A DNA stretch of 64,000 bases from Sphaerisporangium sp. TRM90804 (GCF_029846175.1 NZ_JARWAC010000006.1:113814-177813); one strand, 5' to 3'; shown: positions 8,036 to 16,862, counted from the stretch's first letter. The notes: generated from the letters alone by a model not told the origin. Numbers and translations: made by a program.

Positions 8036-8767
8036 ATGGAGGACGTGAACACGCCGAAGAACTCCGGAGCGCAGGCGGTCGCGGGAGCGACCGGCGGGGG
8101 CGCGGCCCGGGGAGGGGCGCCGGGCAGGCGCCAGGGCGGCACGCGACGCGCCGGGGGGAGCACCGCCTCCGAGCGCCGCGACCATCTCGTCAAACTCGCC
8201 GCCGAGCTCTTCGCCCGCAAGGGGTTCCAGGCCACCACCGTGCGCGAGATCGCCGACGAGGCGGGCATCCTGTCGGGAAGCCTCTACCACCACTTCGACT
8301 CCAAGGAGACGATCGTCGACGAGGTCCTGTCGACCTTCCTCGCCGACCTCATCGGGCGCTACCGCGCGGCACTCGACCACGGCGGCGACGCCCGCGCCGT
8401 CCTGTCCGAGATGGTGCGCATCGGCTTCGGCACCCTCGACCCGCACCGCGCCGCGATCACCGTCATGCAGAACGACTGGAACTACCTCAGGTCGCTGCCC
8501 GGCGACCGCTTCGACTACCTCATCAAGGCCGAGGACGAGGTCGAGCGCATGTGGGTGGAGCAGATCAAGCGCGGCCAGGCCGAGGGGTCCTTCCGCGCCG
8601 ACGTCGACCCCAAGCTCACCTACCGCATGATCCGCGACACCATCTGGGTCGCCGTGCGGTGGTTCCGCCCCGGCGGCCGCCTGAACACCGTCGGCCTGGC
8701 CGAGCACTACATCACCGTGCTGTTCGACGGTCTGGCCACGGGCGACCGCACCAGCCAGCGGGCATGA
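8036..8767 (+). CDS. TetR-family regulator, KstR2-like
   Basis: 243 residues. A low-complexity Gly/Ala/Arg tail (1-45) precedes a TetR DNA-binding domain: LVKLAAELFARKGFQATTVREIADEAG with recognition helix SGSLYHHFDSKETIVDEV. The C-terminal ligand domain (TVMQNDWNYLRSLPGDRFDYLIKAEDEVERMW) resembles KstR2, the repressor of steroid C/D-ring degradation that responds to a CoA ester. The divergent thiolase and the perfect KstR2-type operator support this. The start is uncertain: ATG 8036 has no Shine-Dalgarno sequence, and the tail before residue 45 may be partly untranslated. The stop overlaps the next start (ATGA). Confidence 0.85.
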   Translation: MEDVNTPKNSGAQAVAGATGGGAARGGAPGRRQGGTRRAGGSTASERRDHLVKLAAELFARKGFQATTVREIADEAGILSGSLYHHFDSKETIVDEVLSTFLADLIGRYRAALDHGGDARAVLSEMVRIGFGTLDPHRAAITVMQNDWNYLRSLPGDRFDYLIKAEDEVERMWVEQIKRGQAEGSFRADVDPKLTYRMIRDTIWVAVRWFRPGGRLNTVGLAEHYITVLFDGLATGDRTSQRA

Positions 8768-9447
8768 CCCCGCTCCACAAGGCCGTGCGGCTGGCCCTCA
8801 CCGAGGTCGCCGACCCCGCCAAGGCTCCGCTGATGCAGGCGTACATGAAGTCCGAGATGCCCTTCCTGGGGGTCCAGACCGTGCCGCGCCGGGCGGCGCT
8901 GCGCCGGGTCTTCGCCGAGCAGCGCCTCGAGAGCGCGCCCGAGTGGCGCAGGGCCGTCCTGGCCCTGTGGCGCGACGCCGAGTACCGCGAGGAGCGTTAC
9001 GCGGCCGTCGAGCTGACCGCCTCGCGCCACTACAAGAGCTTCCAGACGCTGTACACCGTGCCGATGTACGAGGAGATGATCGTCACCGGCGCCTGGTGGG
9101 ACTACGTGGACGAGCTGGCGATCCGGCGCGTCGGGGCGCTGCTGGCGGCCTACCCCGACACCATGCGCCCCCTGATGCTCGAGTGGGCGCGCGACGACGA
9201 CCTGTGGCGCCGCCGCACGGCGATCCTGTGCCAGAACTCCTTCAAGCGGCGCACCGACGCCGGCCTGCTGTACGCCTGCATCGAGCCGAGCCTGTCCGAC
9301 AACGCCTTCTTCGCCCGCAAGGCGATCGGCTGGGCGCTGCGCGAGTACGCCAAGACCGACCCCCACGAGGTCGTCCGCTACGTGCGGCACAAGGGCCTGA
9401 CCGGCCTCAGCCGCCGCGAGGCCCTGAAGAACCTGCCGTCCGTCTAG
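8764..9447 (+). CDS. AlkD-like DNA alkylation repair protein
   Basis: 227 residues. It starts at the ATGA that overlaps the tetR stop, so the two are translationally coupled. HEAT-repeat DNA glycosylase family: WWDYVDELA contains the Trp and Asp that correspond to the AlkD active-site W109/D113, and IGWALREYAK the later conserved Trp. These enzymes remove bulky or cationic alkylated bases without flipping. Pairing with a KstR2-like regulator is unusual and may only reflect shared transcription. Confidence 0.88.
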   Translation: MTPLHKAVRLALTEVADPAKAPLMQAYMKSEMPFLGVQTVPRRAALRRVFAEQRLESAPEWRRAVLALWRDAEYREERYAAVELTASRHYKSFQTLYTVPMYEEMIVTGAWWDYVDELAIRRVGALLAAYPDTMRPLMLEWARDDDLWRRRTAILCQNSFKRRTDAGLLYACIEPSLSDNAFFARKAIGWALREYAKTDPHEVVRYVRHKGLTGLSRREALKNLPSV

Positions 9448-9527
9448 AGCCGCGTGGCGGCGCATACCTCCGACGTCTGCGGGGGTGTTCGCCGTACGGC
9501 GACGGGGCCCGGCGAGCTGAGCTGCGC

Positions 9528-9566
9528 CTTCGCGACTCCAAGTGGCGCGGCTGCGGCGCCGCGAAG
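9528..9566. terminator. nested hairpin downstream of the AlkD-like gene
   Basis: CTTCGCG (9528-9534) pairs with CGCGAAG (9560-9566) around an inner GGCGC/GCGCC hairpin. A perfect palindrome TCGCCGTACGGCGA lies just before it (9489-9502). Together they probably end the tetR-alkD transcript. Confidence 0.5.
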
Positions 9567-9620
9567 ACAGAAGATCTGACGAGATATCGCCACATGATCA
9601 ACAGGGCAGGACCTGTCGGC

Positions 9621-9626
9621 TATATT
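9621..9626 (+). promoter_or_regulatory. probable -10 box of the methyltransferase gene
   Basis: TATATT stands out in a GC-rich stretch, 54 bp before the start codon at 9680. No good -35 is visible. Confidence 0.4.
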
Positions 9627-9679
9627 CGCATCCAGAGGGGTCGTAGAGCGGAGACGTCCAGACGGCGAGGCAGGCACCT

Positions 9680-10492
9680 ATGAGCGAGCAGGAGAAGGCT
9701 CCCCCGGGGATCGATCCACGGACGCCCAGCGTGGCCCGCATGTACGACTACTACTTGGGCGGCAAGGACAACTTCGCCTCCGACCGCGAGTCCGCCGAGA
9801 GGATCATCAAGATCTTCCCGCAGGCCAAGGAGGTCGCGCGCGAGAACCGCGCGTTCCTCGGCCGGGCGGTGCGGCTGCTGGCCGAGCTCGGGATCCGCCA
9901 GTTCATCGACATCGGCACCGGCCTGCCCACCCGCGAGAACGTCCACCAGGTGGCTCTGGAGACGGCTCCCGGCTCGCGCGTCGTGTACGTCGACAACGAT
10001 CCCATCGTGCTGGTGCACGCCCGCGCCCTGCTCGCCGACAACCCGCGGACGATCGTCATCGACGGCGACCTGCGCGACCCGAAGGCGATCATGGAGCACC
10101 CCGAGGTGCGGGCGCACATCGACGTCGACGAGCCCTACGCCGTCATCCTGTGCGCCATCGTGCACTTCGTCGAGGACGACGACGAGGCGACGGGCATCGT
10201 CTCCTACCTGCGCGACGACATCCCGCCGGGCGGTGCGCTGGTGCTCTCGCACGGGTTCCACGGCGATCTCGGCGACAGCACGATGGCGGAGGCGCGCGAG
10301 GTGTACGCGCGCACGAAGGGCACGCTGAAGCTGCGCGACCGCACGAAGATCGGCGAGTACTTCTCGGGGCTCGACCTGGTGGAGCCGGGCCTGGTGCACG
10401 TGCAGGCGTGGCGCCCGGAATACCCGGTGACGGTCGATCCGGGGGCGTCCGGCGGGCTCGGCGGCGTCGGGCTGGTTCCCCGCCGGCCCTGA
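9680..10492 (+). CDS. SAM-dependent methyltransferase (DUF574 type)
   Basis: 270 residues. N-terminal signature PPGIDPRTPSVARMYDYYLGGKDNFASDRE is that of the actinomycete-expanded Methyltransf_19/DUF574 family. FIDIGTGLPT is the SAM-binding glycine motif I, VVYVDNDPIVL motif II, and GDLRDPKAI the following acidic loop. Typical length is 265-280. These proteins have no firmly established substrate. GAGGCAGG precedes the ATG. Confidence 0.88.
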   Translation: MSEQEKAPPGIDPRTPSVARMYDYYLGGKDNFASDRESAERIIKIFPQAKEVARENRAFLGRAVRLLAELGIRQFIDIGTGLPTRENVHQVALETAPGSRVVYVDNDPIVLVHARALLADNPRTIVIDGDLRDPKAIMEHPEVRAHIDVDEPYAVILCAIVHFVEDDDEATGIVSYLRDDIPPGGALVLSHGFHGDLGDSTMAEAREVYARTKGTLKLRDRTKIGEYFSGLDLVEPGLVHVQAWRPEYPVTVDPGASGGLGGVGLVPRRP

Positions 10493-10500
10493 CCCCCGTC

Positions 10501-10535
10501 TTGGATAGTGCGATTATCCAAACGGGCGGTACCAT
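10501..10535 (+). promoter_or_regulatory. merR promoter/operator: 21-bp inverted repeat and -10 for a leaderless transcript
   Basis: TTGGATA-7-TATCCAA (10501-10521) is a perfect inverted repeat. TACCAT (10530-10535) then lies 6 bases before the ATG at 10542, which has no Shine-Dalgarno sequence. The repeat overlies the -35 region, a usual place for MerR-family control, so autoregulation is likely. Confidence 0.6.
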
Positions 10536-10541
10536 CCATCC

Positions 10542-11171
10542 ATGCGGATCTCCCAGCTCAGCGCCGCGTCCGGGGTGCCGATCCCCACGATCAAGTACTA
10601 CCTGCGCGAGGGCCTGCTCCCCCAGGGCGAGGTGACGGCCGCGACGCGCGCCGAGTACACCGAGGCGCACCTGCGCAGGCTGAGGCTGATCCGCGCCCTG
10701 CTGGAGGTCGGCCGCCTGCCCGTCGCGGCGATCGGCCAGATCATCGCGGCGGTGGAGGACGAGAGCCTTCCCGTGCACCAGATGCTGGGCACCGCCCACT
10801 ACGCGCTCGCCCCGCCGGTCGAAGCCGGCCCGGACGACGACCACCGGCGGGCCCGCGAGCGCGTCGACGCCCTGGTCGCCGAGCTGGGCTGGAGCGTCCA
10901 CCCCGAGGCGCCCACCCGGGACGAGCTGGCCGGCATCCTGGTGCGGCTCGACCAGCTCGGCATGCCGGCGAGCGAGGAGAGCCTGCGCGTCTACGCCTCG
11001 ATCATGATGCGGCTCGTCTCCGAGCACGAGATGCACAAGATCGCGTTCGACGGCCCCCGGGAGGCCGCCGTCGAGTCGGTCGTGGTGGGCACGGTGCTGT
11101 ACGGCAAGGCCTTCGACACGCTGCGGAGGCTGGCCCAGGAGTCGGAGTCGGCCCGCATCCTCGGCGCCTGA
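10542..11171 (+). CDS. MerR-family transcriptional regulator
   Basis: 209 residues. N-terminal winged helix of MerR type: MRISQLSAASGVPIPTIKYYLREGLLP, then wing/arm EYTEAHLRRLRLIRALLEVGRLPVAAIGQII. The rest is a helical effector domain of about 130 residues without a cysteine metal site, so it probably senses an organic ligand or acts as a repressor. The inverted repeat directly upstream suggests it controls itself. The gene stands alone, and the ATG appears to be leaderless. Confidence 0.88.
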   Translation: MRISQLSAASGVPIPTIKYYLREGLLPQGEVTAATRAEYTEAHLRRLRLIRALLEVGRLPVAAIGQIIAAVEDESLPVHQMLGTAHYALAPPVEAGPDDDHRRARERVDALVAELGWSVHPEAPTRDELAGILVRLDQLGMPASEESLRVYASIMMRLVSEHEMHKIAFDGPREAAVESVVVGTVLYGKAFDTLRRLAQESESARILGA

Positions 11172-11263
11172 ACCCCTTACGCGGCATCGGGCCGAGTCCC
11201 ACGTGACCGCCCGGCCGTGGCGGCGACCCGCGGCGACCGTTCCCCCGGCCCGCGCTCGCGGGT

Positions 11264-11929
11264 TCAGCCGTCCAGCGGGCGGCGCAGCAGCCACAGGGCG
11301 GCGCGGCGCAGCAGCGTGCGGTGGGCGGGGCTGTCGTAGGAGCGCGTGTCGTGGCCGAGCGCGTCGTAGACGAGCCTGCCCTGCCCCGCCGGCCGCGCCC
11401 ACACCAGCGGCTGCCCGAGCGAGGACGCCAGCGGCTGGACGCCCGTGAGCACGTCGAGGTCGCTGTACACCTCGTCCACCAGCTCGAAGTCCGCCAGGCC
11501 GTCCACGATCGGATGCCCGCCGTGGACCTTGACCTCGGCCGGGCCGAGCGGCGGGTGGCCGGAGACGCCCCACCTCCAGGAGGCGCCGAGCGTCCGCGCC
11601 CAGCCGTCCCAGTCGTCGAAGCAGATGGACGCGGCGTGCACGGCCAGCATCCCGCCGCCCCGGGCGAGGTGGCGCCGCAGGGTGTCACGGCCCTCCGGCG
11701 GCAGCCGGAACGGCGCGCCTCCCTCGCCCGCCGACCAGCCGCCGTCGTTCCAGCACCGCAGCGCGTTCACGGTGATCAGGTCGAACTCGGCGCCGGCGGT
11801 GAGGGCTCCGGCGATGTCCTCGGTGACGGTGGACTCCACGCCCACCTCGGACAGCACGCCGGCGAGCGCCGCGGACGTCGCGGGGAAGTCGTGCGCGACT
11901 CCCCCGGAAAGGATCAGGTTCGTCGCCAC
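11264..11929 (-). CDS. ThuA-like domain protein
   Basis: 221 residues. It has the glutamine-amidotransferase-like fold of ThuA: LSGGVAHDFPATSAAL at the start, FDLITVNALRC, then RRHLARGGGMLAVHAASICFDDW, VKVHGGHPIVDGLADFELVDEVYSDL and a C-terminal GRLVYDALGHDTRSY. ThuA proteins are linked to trehalose and other sugar use, but the biochemical role is not settled. It is monocistronic and convergent with merR. Confidence 0.82.
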   Translation of the reverse strand: MATNLILSGGVAHDFPATSAALAGVLSEVGVESTVTEDIAGALTAGAEFDLITVNALRCWNDGGWSAGEGGAPFRLPPEGRDTLRRHLARGGGMLAVHAASICFDDWDGWARTLGASWRWGVSGHPPLGPAEVKVHGGHPIVDGLADFELVDEVYSDLDVLTGVQPLASSLGQPLVWARPAGQGRLVYDALGHDTRSYDSPAHRTLLRRAALWLLRRPLDG

Positions 11930-12078
11930 GGGGACACCTCATCACAAGCGCGCCCGTTTCCGCCACCGGACGTGCTCCATGACCGGTCGCATGGCGGATG
12001 GGCCCTCTGTGGTGCATCGTCGGCGATTGTTAGGCTCTCCGAGGCCGACCAGCGCCGCTCCTTCCCACGGAGGTCTCC

Positions 12079-13299
12079 ATGACGGCTCAGGGTGTGTGCG
12101 ACCCCCGGTTCACCCGGGTCCGCGAGGTGTTCGAGGGCCATTTCGCCCAGGGCCTGGAGCTCGGCGCGGCGTTCACCGTCCACCTCGACGGCGAGCCGGT
12201 CGTGGACCTGTGGGACGGCGTGGCCGACCGGCACACCGGGCGCCCCTGGGAGCGCGACACCCCCGCCCTCGCCTACTCCTGCACCAAGGCCGTGACCGCG
12301 ACCGCGCTGCTCCTGCAGGCCGAGCGGGGACTGGTCGACGTCGGCGCGCCGGTCGCCGAGGTGTGGCCGGAGTTCGCCGCGCGCGGCAAGGAGCGGGTCA
12401 CCGTCGAGCACCTGCTCACCCACCAGGCCGGGCTGCCGGTCATGGAGCAGGAGATCCCGCTGGAGGAGTTCGAGGACCAGCCCGCCATGGCCGACCGGCT
12501 CGCCCGGCAGGAGCCGCTCTGGGAGCCCGGCACCGCGCACGGCTACCACGCGCTCACCTACGGGTTCCTGGTGGGCGAGGTGATCCGCCGGGTCACCGGC
12601 AAGACCGCCGGCGAGGTCGTCGCGCGGGAGATCGCCGGGCCGCTCGGGCTGGAGCTGTGGCTCGGGGCCCCTGGCGACGTCGCCGCCCGCGCCGCACGCC
12701 TGTCCGCCGGAGAGCGTGCCGTCCCGGCGAAGGACGCCCCGCCGGGAGGCGGCACCACCGGCCAAGGGCCGATGCCCGCGCCCGCCGAGGAGATGGCCGG
12801 CGACCCGGTGTACGAGGCGTTCATGGCCTCGCAGGACAAGAACAGCCTGATGAACAGGGCCCTGGGCAACCCCAACCCCAACCGGCTGAAGGGCGGGGCC
12901 AACCATCCGGTGATCATGAGGGCCGGCTGGCCGGCCATGGGCGTCGTCACGACGGCGCGCGGGCTGGCCGGTTTCTACAGCGCCCTGATCGCGGGGCGGA
13001 TCCTCAAGCCCGAGACGCTCCAGGACGCCACCCGCCGCCGGGTGCGGGGGCCCGACAGGGTGCTCATCCTGGACAGCTCCTTCGGGCTGGGCTACATGCG
13101 ACCGGCCCTGACCTTCCTCACCCCCGCGAAGGGCGCCGAGACGGCGTTCGGCCACACCGGTCTGGGCGGCTTCCTCGGCCTCGGGGACCCCGCGCACGGC
13201 CTGGCCATGGGCTACACGATGAACAAGCTGGCCAACTCGCTCTCGGGCAGCATGCGTTCCTACCTGCTGGCCGAGGCCGTCTACGACTCCCTCGGCTAG
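12079..13299 (+). CDS. serine hydrolase of the beta-lactamase/EstB family
   Basis: 406 residues, ATG with ACGGAGG upstream. Class-C-like fold: the nucleophile is in SCTKAV (Ser-x-x-Lys), the Tyr of the second motif in GYHALTYGFL, and the C-terminal GHTGLGGFLG replaces the KTG box, as in EstB esterases. It has no signal peptide, so it is more likely a cytosolic esterase or D-aminopeptidase-like enzyme than a secreted beta-lactamase. Confidence 0.87.
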   Translation: MTAQGVCDPRFTRVREVFEGHFAQGLELGAAFTVHLDGEPVVDLWDGVADRHTGRPWERDTPALAYSCTKAVTATALLLQAERGLVDVGAPVAEVWPEFAARGKERVTVEHLLTHQAGLPVMEQEIPLEEFEDQPAMADRLARQEPLWEPGTAHGYHALTYGFLVGEVIRRVTGKTAGEVVAREIAGPLGLELWLGAPGDVAARAARLSAGERAVPAKDAPPGGGTTGQGPMPAPAEEMAGDPVYEAFMASQDKNSLMNRALGNPNPNRLKGGANHPVIMRAGWPAMGVVTTARGLAGFYSALIAGRILKPETLQDATRRRVRGPDRVLILDSSFGLGYMRPALTFLTPAKGAETAFGHTGLGGFLGLGDPAHGLAMGYTMNKLANSLSGSMRSYLLAEAVYDSLG

Positions 13300-13400
13300 C
13301 CCGTCCGACGGCCGATTATTCGCCCAAAACCGCCCACAACCTTGCCTTATGCTGAACCGGCATACTCAACGTAATCAAATCGTCACCCTAACGATCTACC

Positions 13401-13414
13401 ATTGTCGTGACAAT
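13401..13414. promoter_or_regulatory. palindrome upstream of the kinase gene
   Basis: ATTGTC-gt-GACAAT is a perfect dyad in an AT-rich island (about 13315-13420), 63-76 bp before the kinase start. It is a probable operator or a promoter-overlapping site. Confidence 0.45.
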
Positions 13415-13476
13415 CGGCGTATCCGATGAGACCTTTTCTGGGGAGACGGGGACATCATCACTCCAAGGGGGCAATG

Positions 13477-15861
13477 ATGAACGCCTGGTCCGTACCTGGT
13501 TACCGGGAAGAACGGCTGCTCGGCTCCGGCGGGAGCGGCCGGGTGATGCTGGCCACCTATGTCGCGACCGGCGCCCACGTCGCGATCAAGTACCTCAACG
13601 ACGAGCTCAGAGCCGACCCCGCCTTCCTCGCCGCGTTCCGCGAAGAGGCGCGCACGATGGTGGAGCTCGGCAGCTCGGAGATCGTGCGGCTGTACGAGTA
13701 CGTCGAGAGCCCGCTGGGCGCGGCGATCGTGATGGAGCTGGTCGACGGCGTCTCGCTGCGCAAGATCCTGCACGAGAACGGGACCACCAGCCCCGAGGCC
13801 GCGCTGGTCGTGCTGAAGGGCTCCCTGCTCGGCCTGTCGGCCGCGCACGGCGCGGGCATCGTCCACCGCGACTACAAGCCCGAGAACGTCCTGGTCCAGG
13901 CCGACGGAGTGAGCAAGCTCGCCGACTTCGGCATCGCCAGCCCGTCCGGCGGCCCCGGGCTGCCCTCCGGCACCCCGTCCTACATGGCGCCCGAACAGTG
14001 GAACGGCGCCCCCGCCACCCCGGCGACCGACGTCTACGCCGCCACCTGCGTCTTCTTCGAGTGCCTCACCGGGCGCAGGCCCTACCGCGGCGACCACATC
14101 GCCGCGCTGCGCCACCAGCACCAGAACGGCGAGATCCCGGCCGAGGCCGTGCCCGCCTCGGTGCGCACGCTGGTCGCGCGCGGCCTCGCCAAGAACCCGG
14201 CCGCGCGGCCCGCCAGCGCCTCCTCGTTCATCGACGAGCTGGAGACCGCCGCCCTCGCGGCCTACGGCCCCGACTGGGAGCAGCGGGGCCGCCGCCACCT
14301 GGCGGCGCTGGCCGCGCTGCTCGCGTTCGCCTTCCCCACGGCCGACCCCGCCGCGCCGCAGGCGAGCACCAGCCTGGCGCAGACCGCGCTGCGGCGCCCG
14401 CTGCGGCACGCGCGGCGCGTCGCCGCCGGCACCGGGGTGGTCGCCCTGGCCGTCATCGTGGCGGTGCTCGCCGCCAACCGCGACGACACCCCGGTGCGCG
14501 ACGTCGCGCTCGACTCCTCCAAGCCGCCGGCGCAGGCCGTGGTCGACCCACCGACCGACTCCGCCACCGACCCGCTCGGCGGCGTCGACTCCCCCGAGCC
14601 CGAGCCGTCCGGCACCGATCCGGGCGTCTCGGTGACGCCGGGGCCGACGTCGTCGTCGGGCGCCGACCCGTCGGAGTCCCCCGAGCCGGGCCCGCAGACC
14701 ACCCCCTCGACCACGCCCGGGGCGCCGCGGCCGACCCCCACGCCCACCCCCACCCCCACCCCGACTCCTACGCCCAGCGCGACCCCCACCCCCACCCCGA
14801 CGCAGCACGGCGTCAGCGGCCTGGCCGTGGCCGGGTTCGACGGGCGCGCCGCCACCGTGCGGCTGCGCGCGTCGACCCCGCAGACCGTCACGCTGACCGT
14901 GCGGTTCGCCCAGGGCCCGTCGGCCTCCCAGCTCACCCCCGGCTCCACCAGGACGCTCGTCCTGTCGGGCGCCTCCTCCTACACCCGCGTGGTCGACGGC
15001 GGCTTCGCCGCGCCGGCGTGCGGGGTGACGGTCACCCGGCGGGCGACGGTGTCCACCACTCCGGCGGCCGCGGACGGCGCGGTCAGCCGCACCACCACCG
15101 TGACCGGCGCGCCGTGCCCGCCGCCGCCGGTGGAGAACGTCTCGGTCGGGTGGAACGGCCGCGCCGCCCAGATCGCCGTGCGCGCCGGCGGCACCGGCGA
15201 GGTCAAGCTCGCCGCCGAGTTCACCCGCAGGCAGGGCGAGGGCGCCGCCAGGGTCGTCGACCGGGCGAGCCGCACCCTCAAGGGCCGGACGTCCTACGAC
15301 GTCTCCCTGCGGGGAGACCTCGGCGAGGTCGGCTGCGGCGCCGTGGCCTTCTTCGGCGTCCGCGTGACCACCGACCGCCCCGCCGCCAACGGCACGCAGT
15401 TCAAGGAGACCAGGGTGGCCGGGCCCAGGTGCGCGCCGCCGCGGGTCTCGATCGCCTCCTGGAACGGCAACGCGCTGACCGTGCGGGTCACCAGCTCCAC
15501 GCCCGACCCGGTGTCGCTGACGGCGCTGTTCCGGCAGACCGTCACCGTGGGCGAGCGGACGATCAGCGACTCGGCCGAGCGGCAGGCCACCCTGTCGGGC
15601 GAGTCGGCCTACACCCGCGAGTTCTCCGTCCAGTTCGCCACCCCCAAGTGCGGATACGTGGACACCAGGACGGTCTCGGTGACGGCCTCCGCAGACGCCG
15701 GCACCGCCACCGACACCGCCAGGGTCGTCCGAGAGGGAGAGCCCTGCGCCGAGCCCACGCCCGAGCCGACCCCGGAGCCCTCAGAACCGCCCACCCGGGA
15801 GCCCACCAAGGAGCCGACACGCACCCAGACCCCGCGCGGCGGCGGCTCGCTGCTCTTCTGA
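13477..15861 (+). CDS. transmembrane Ser/Thr protein kinase with three repeated extracellular domains
   Basis: 794 residues from the second of two tandem ATGs, with AAGGGGG 5 bases before it. Kinase domain: P-loop GSGGSG (17-22), Lys38 in VAIKYL, helix-C Glu57, HRDYKPEN (Asp132, Asn137), DFG at 150-152, MAPEQW. One TM helix (about 318-338, ALAVIVAVLAA) and a Pro/Thr linker (about 419-445) follow. Outside the cell come three related beta-rich units of about 95-100 residues (from about 447, 551 and 653). Units two and three open with SVGWNGRA and IASWNGNA, and each unit ends in a Cys-Pro or Cys-Ala junction. A Pro/Glu/Thr tail ends the protein. It is probably an envelope sensor kinase of the PknB type, but without PASTA domains. 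Confidence 0.92.
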   Translation: MNAWSVPGYREERLLGSGGSGRVMLATYVATGAHVAIKYLNDELRADPAFLAAFREEARTMVELGSSEIVRLYEYVESPLGAAIVMELVDGVSLRKILHENGTTSPEAALVVLKGSLLGLSAAHGAGIVHRDYKPENVLVQADGVSKLADFGIASPSGGPGLPSGTPSYMAPEQWNGAPATPATDVYAATCVFFECLTGRRPYRGDHIAALRHQHQNGEIPAEAVPASVRTLVARGLAKNPAARPASASSFIDELETAALAAYGPDWEQRGRRHLAALAALLAFAFPTADPAAPQASTSLAQTALRRPLRHARRVAAGTGVVALAVIVAVLAANRDDTPVRDVALDSSKPPAQAVVDPPTDSATDPLGGVDSPEPEPSGTDPGVSVTPGPTSSSGADPSESPEPGPQTTPSTTPGAPRPTPTPTPTPTPTPTPSATPTPTPTQHGVSGLAVAGFDGRAATVRLRASTPQTVTLTVRFAQGPSASQLTPGSTRTLVLSGASSYTRVVDGGFAAPACGVTVTRRATVSTTPAAADGAVSRTTTVTGAPCPPPPVENVSVGWNGRAAQIAVRAGGTGEVKLAAEFTRRQGEGAARVVDRASRTLKGRTSYDVSLRGDLGEVGCGAVAFFGVRVTTDRPAANGTQFKETRVAGPRCAPPRVSIASWNGNALTVRVTSSTPDPVSLTALFRQTVTVGERTISDSAERQATLSGESAYTREFSVQFATPKCGYVDTRTVSVTASADAGTATDTARVVREGEPCAEPTPEPTPEPSEPPTREPTKEPTRTQTPRGGGSLLF

Positions 15862-15904
15862 CCCGCCTCGGGCCCCCCGCGCCGCCCGGGCGGGGCGGCC
15901 CCTA

Positions 15905-15936
15905 CCCGGCCGCCGTGACCTTGTGCGGCGGCCGGG
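15905..15936 (+). terminator. hairpin terminator after the kinase gene
   Basis: A perfect 11-bp stem CCCGGCCGCCG/CGGCGGCCGGG with a 10-base loop lies 44 bases after the kinase stop. Confidence 0.7.
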
Positions 15937-16026
15937 CCCTCGCGTTAGCTGGACGGGCGGCCGGTTGATCCGCCCCCCGGGTGGACACCGTCGCGAGCGA
16001 CGACGACACCCTCGATGGAGGCCAGC

Positions 16027-16380
16027 GTGAGCGCGCACGTCCAGAAGCTCGGCAACGTCCTGATCCCGGTCGGCGACATGGACGAGGCCATCGCGTTCTA
16101 CGCCGAGACGCTCGGCCTGGCCGTGAAGTTCAGGGACGGCGACCGCTACGCCGCGCTGGACGGCGGCGGCACCACGGTGGCCCTGGTCGCCGAGGCCGAG
16201 CAGGTCGCCGGCGCGGTGACCGCCCCCTCCTACAAGGTCGGCGACATGACGAGCGCCCTGGCCGACCTCACGGCCGCGGGCGCCGAGGTGGTGAGCGGCC
16301 CCGAGGACGGCCCGCACGAGGTCCGCACCGTTTTGCGCGACCCCTCGGGCAACGTCCTGGTCCTCTACGCCCCCCTGTAA
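16027..16380 (+). CDS. VOC-superfamily (glyoxalase-like) protein
   Basis: 117 residues from GTG 16027, preferred over ATG 16015 because GGAGG sits 5 bases upstream of it. Two beta-alpha-beta-beta-beta halves: LGNVLIPVGDMDEAIAFYAETLGLAVKF and YKVGDMTSALADLTAAGAEVV...EVRTVLRDPSGNVLVLY. This is the bleomycin-resistance/dioxygenase fold in single-domain form, active as a dimer. It may be a lyase, an isomerase or a binding protein; the reaction is unknown. Confidence 0.85.
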   Translation: MSAHVQKLGNVLIPVGDMDEAIAFYAETLGLAVKFRDGDRYAALDGGGTTVALVAEAEQVAGAVTAPSYKVGDMTSALADLTAAGAEVVSGPEDGPHEVRTVLRDPSGNVLVLYAPL

Positions 16381-16394
16381 ACCCGCGCCGGCCG

Positions 16395-16862
16395 TTACTG
16401 TGCCGGTCGTGAGTTCACGGCCGGCCGCGGCCCGCTCACCGGAGCCGGGCACTGCGCCGGCTCCCGGTTCAGCGCGTACGCGAACCAGATCCTCTTGCCC
16501 TCGCCGGGCGGCACGGGCGCGACGCCCCACCGGTCGGTGAGGGCTTCGACGATCCGCAGGCCGCGCCCGTGCTCCAGTTCGGTGCCCGCCGCGCGCAGCC
16601 GCGGCCAGCCGGGGCCGCGGTCGGTGACCGACCCGGTCAGCGTGTCGCCGTCCACGCCGAGCACCAGGTGGATGGGCGGGCCGCCGTGCAGCAGGGCGTT
16701 GGCGAGCAGTTCGGTGACGACCAGGAGCATGTCGTCGGTCAGCTCGCGCAGCCCCCATTCGGCGAGCGTGTCCCGGACCACCGCGCGGCACGCGGCCGTG
16801 ACGCTCGGGTCTGCGGGTAGTTCCCAGCGGGCCTCGCGGCGGCGGGACGGCATGCTGTTCAT
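16395..16862 (-). CDS. RsbW-like anti-sigma/histidine-kinase-type ATPase
   Basis: 155 residues from ATG 16862; the frame stays open to GTG 16895. GHKL fold: N box ELLANALLHG, G1 box DRGPGWPRL, G2 HGRGLRIVEAL. In actinomycetes such short ATPases bind anti-sigma antagonists or regulate sigma factors. It is divergent from the HTH/TPR gene at 17159, an arrangement common for this family and often linked to development. No partner anti-anti-sigma gene is adjacent. Confidence 0.85.
   Translation of the reverse strand: MNSMPSRRREARWELPADPSVTAACRAVVRDTLAEWGLRELTDDMLLVVTELLANALLHGGPPIHLVLGVDGDTLTGSVTDRGPGWPRLRAAGTELEHGRGLRIVEALTDRWGVAPVPPGEGKRIWFAYALNREPAQCPAPVSGPRPAVNSRPAQ

Noticed and set aside
14700..14810. 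CCCCAC-type tandem repeat in the kinase gene as a possible CRISPR or phase-variable element
   Set aside because: The units are 6 bp, in frame, and encode the Pro/Thr linker; no spacers are present.
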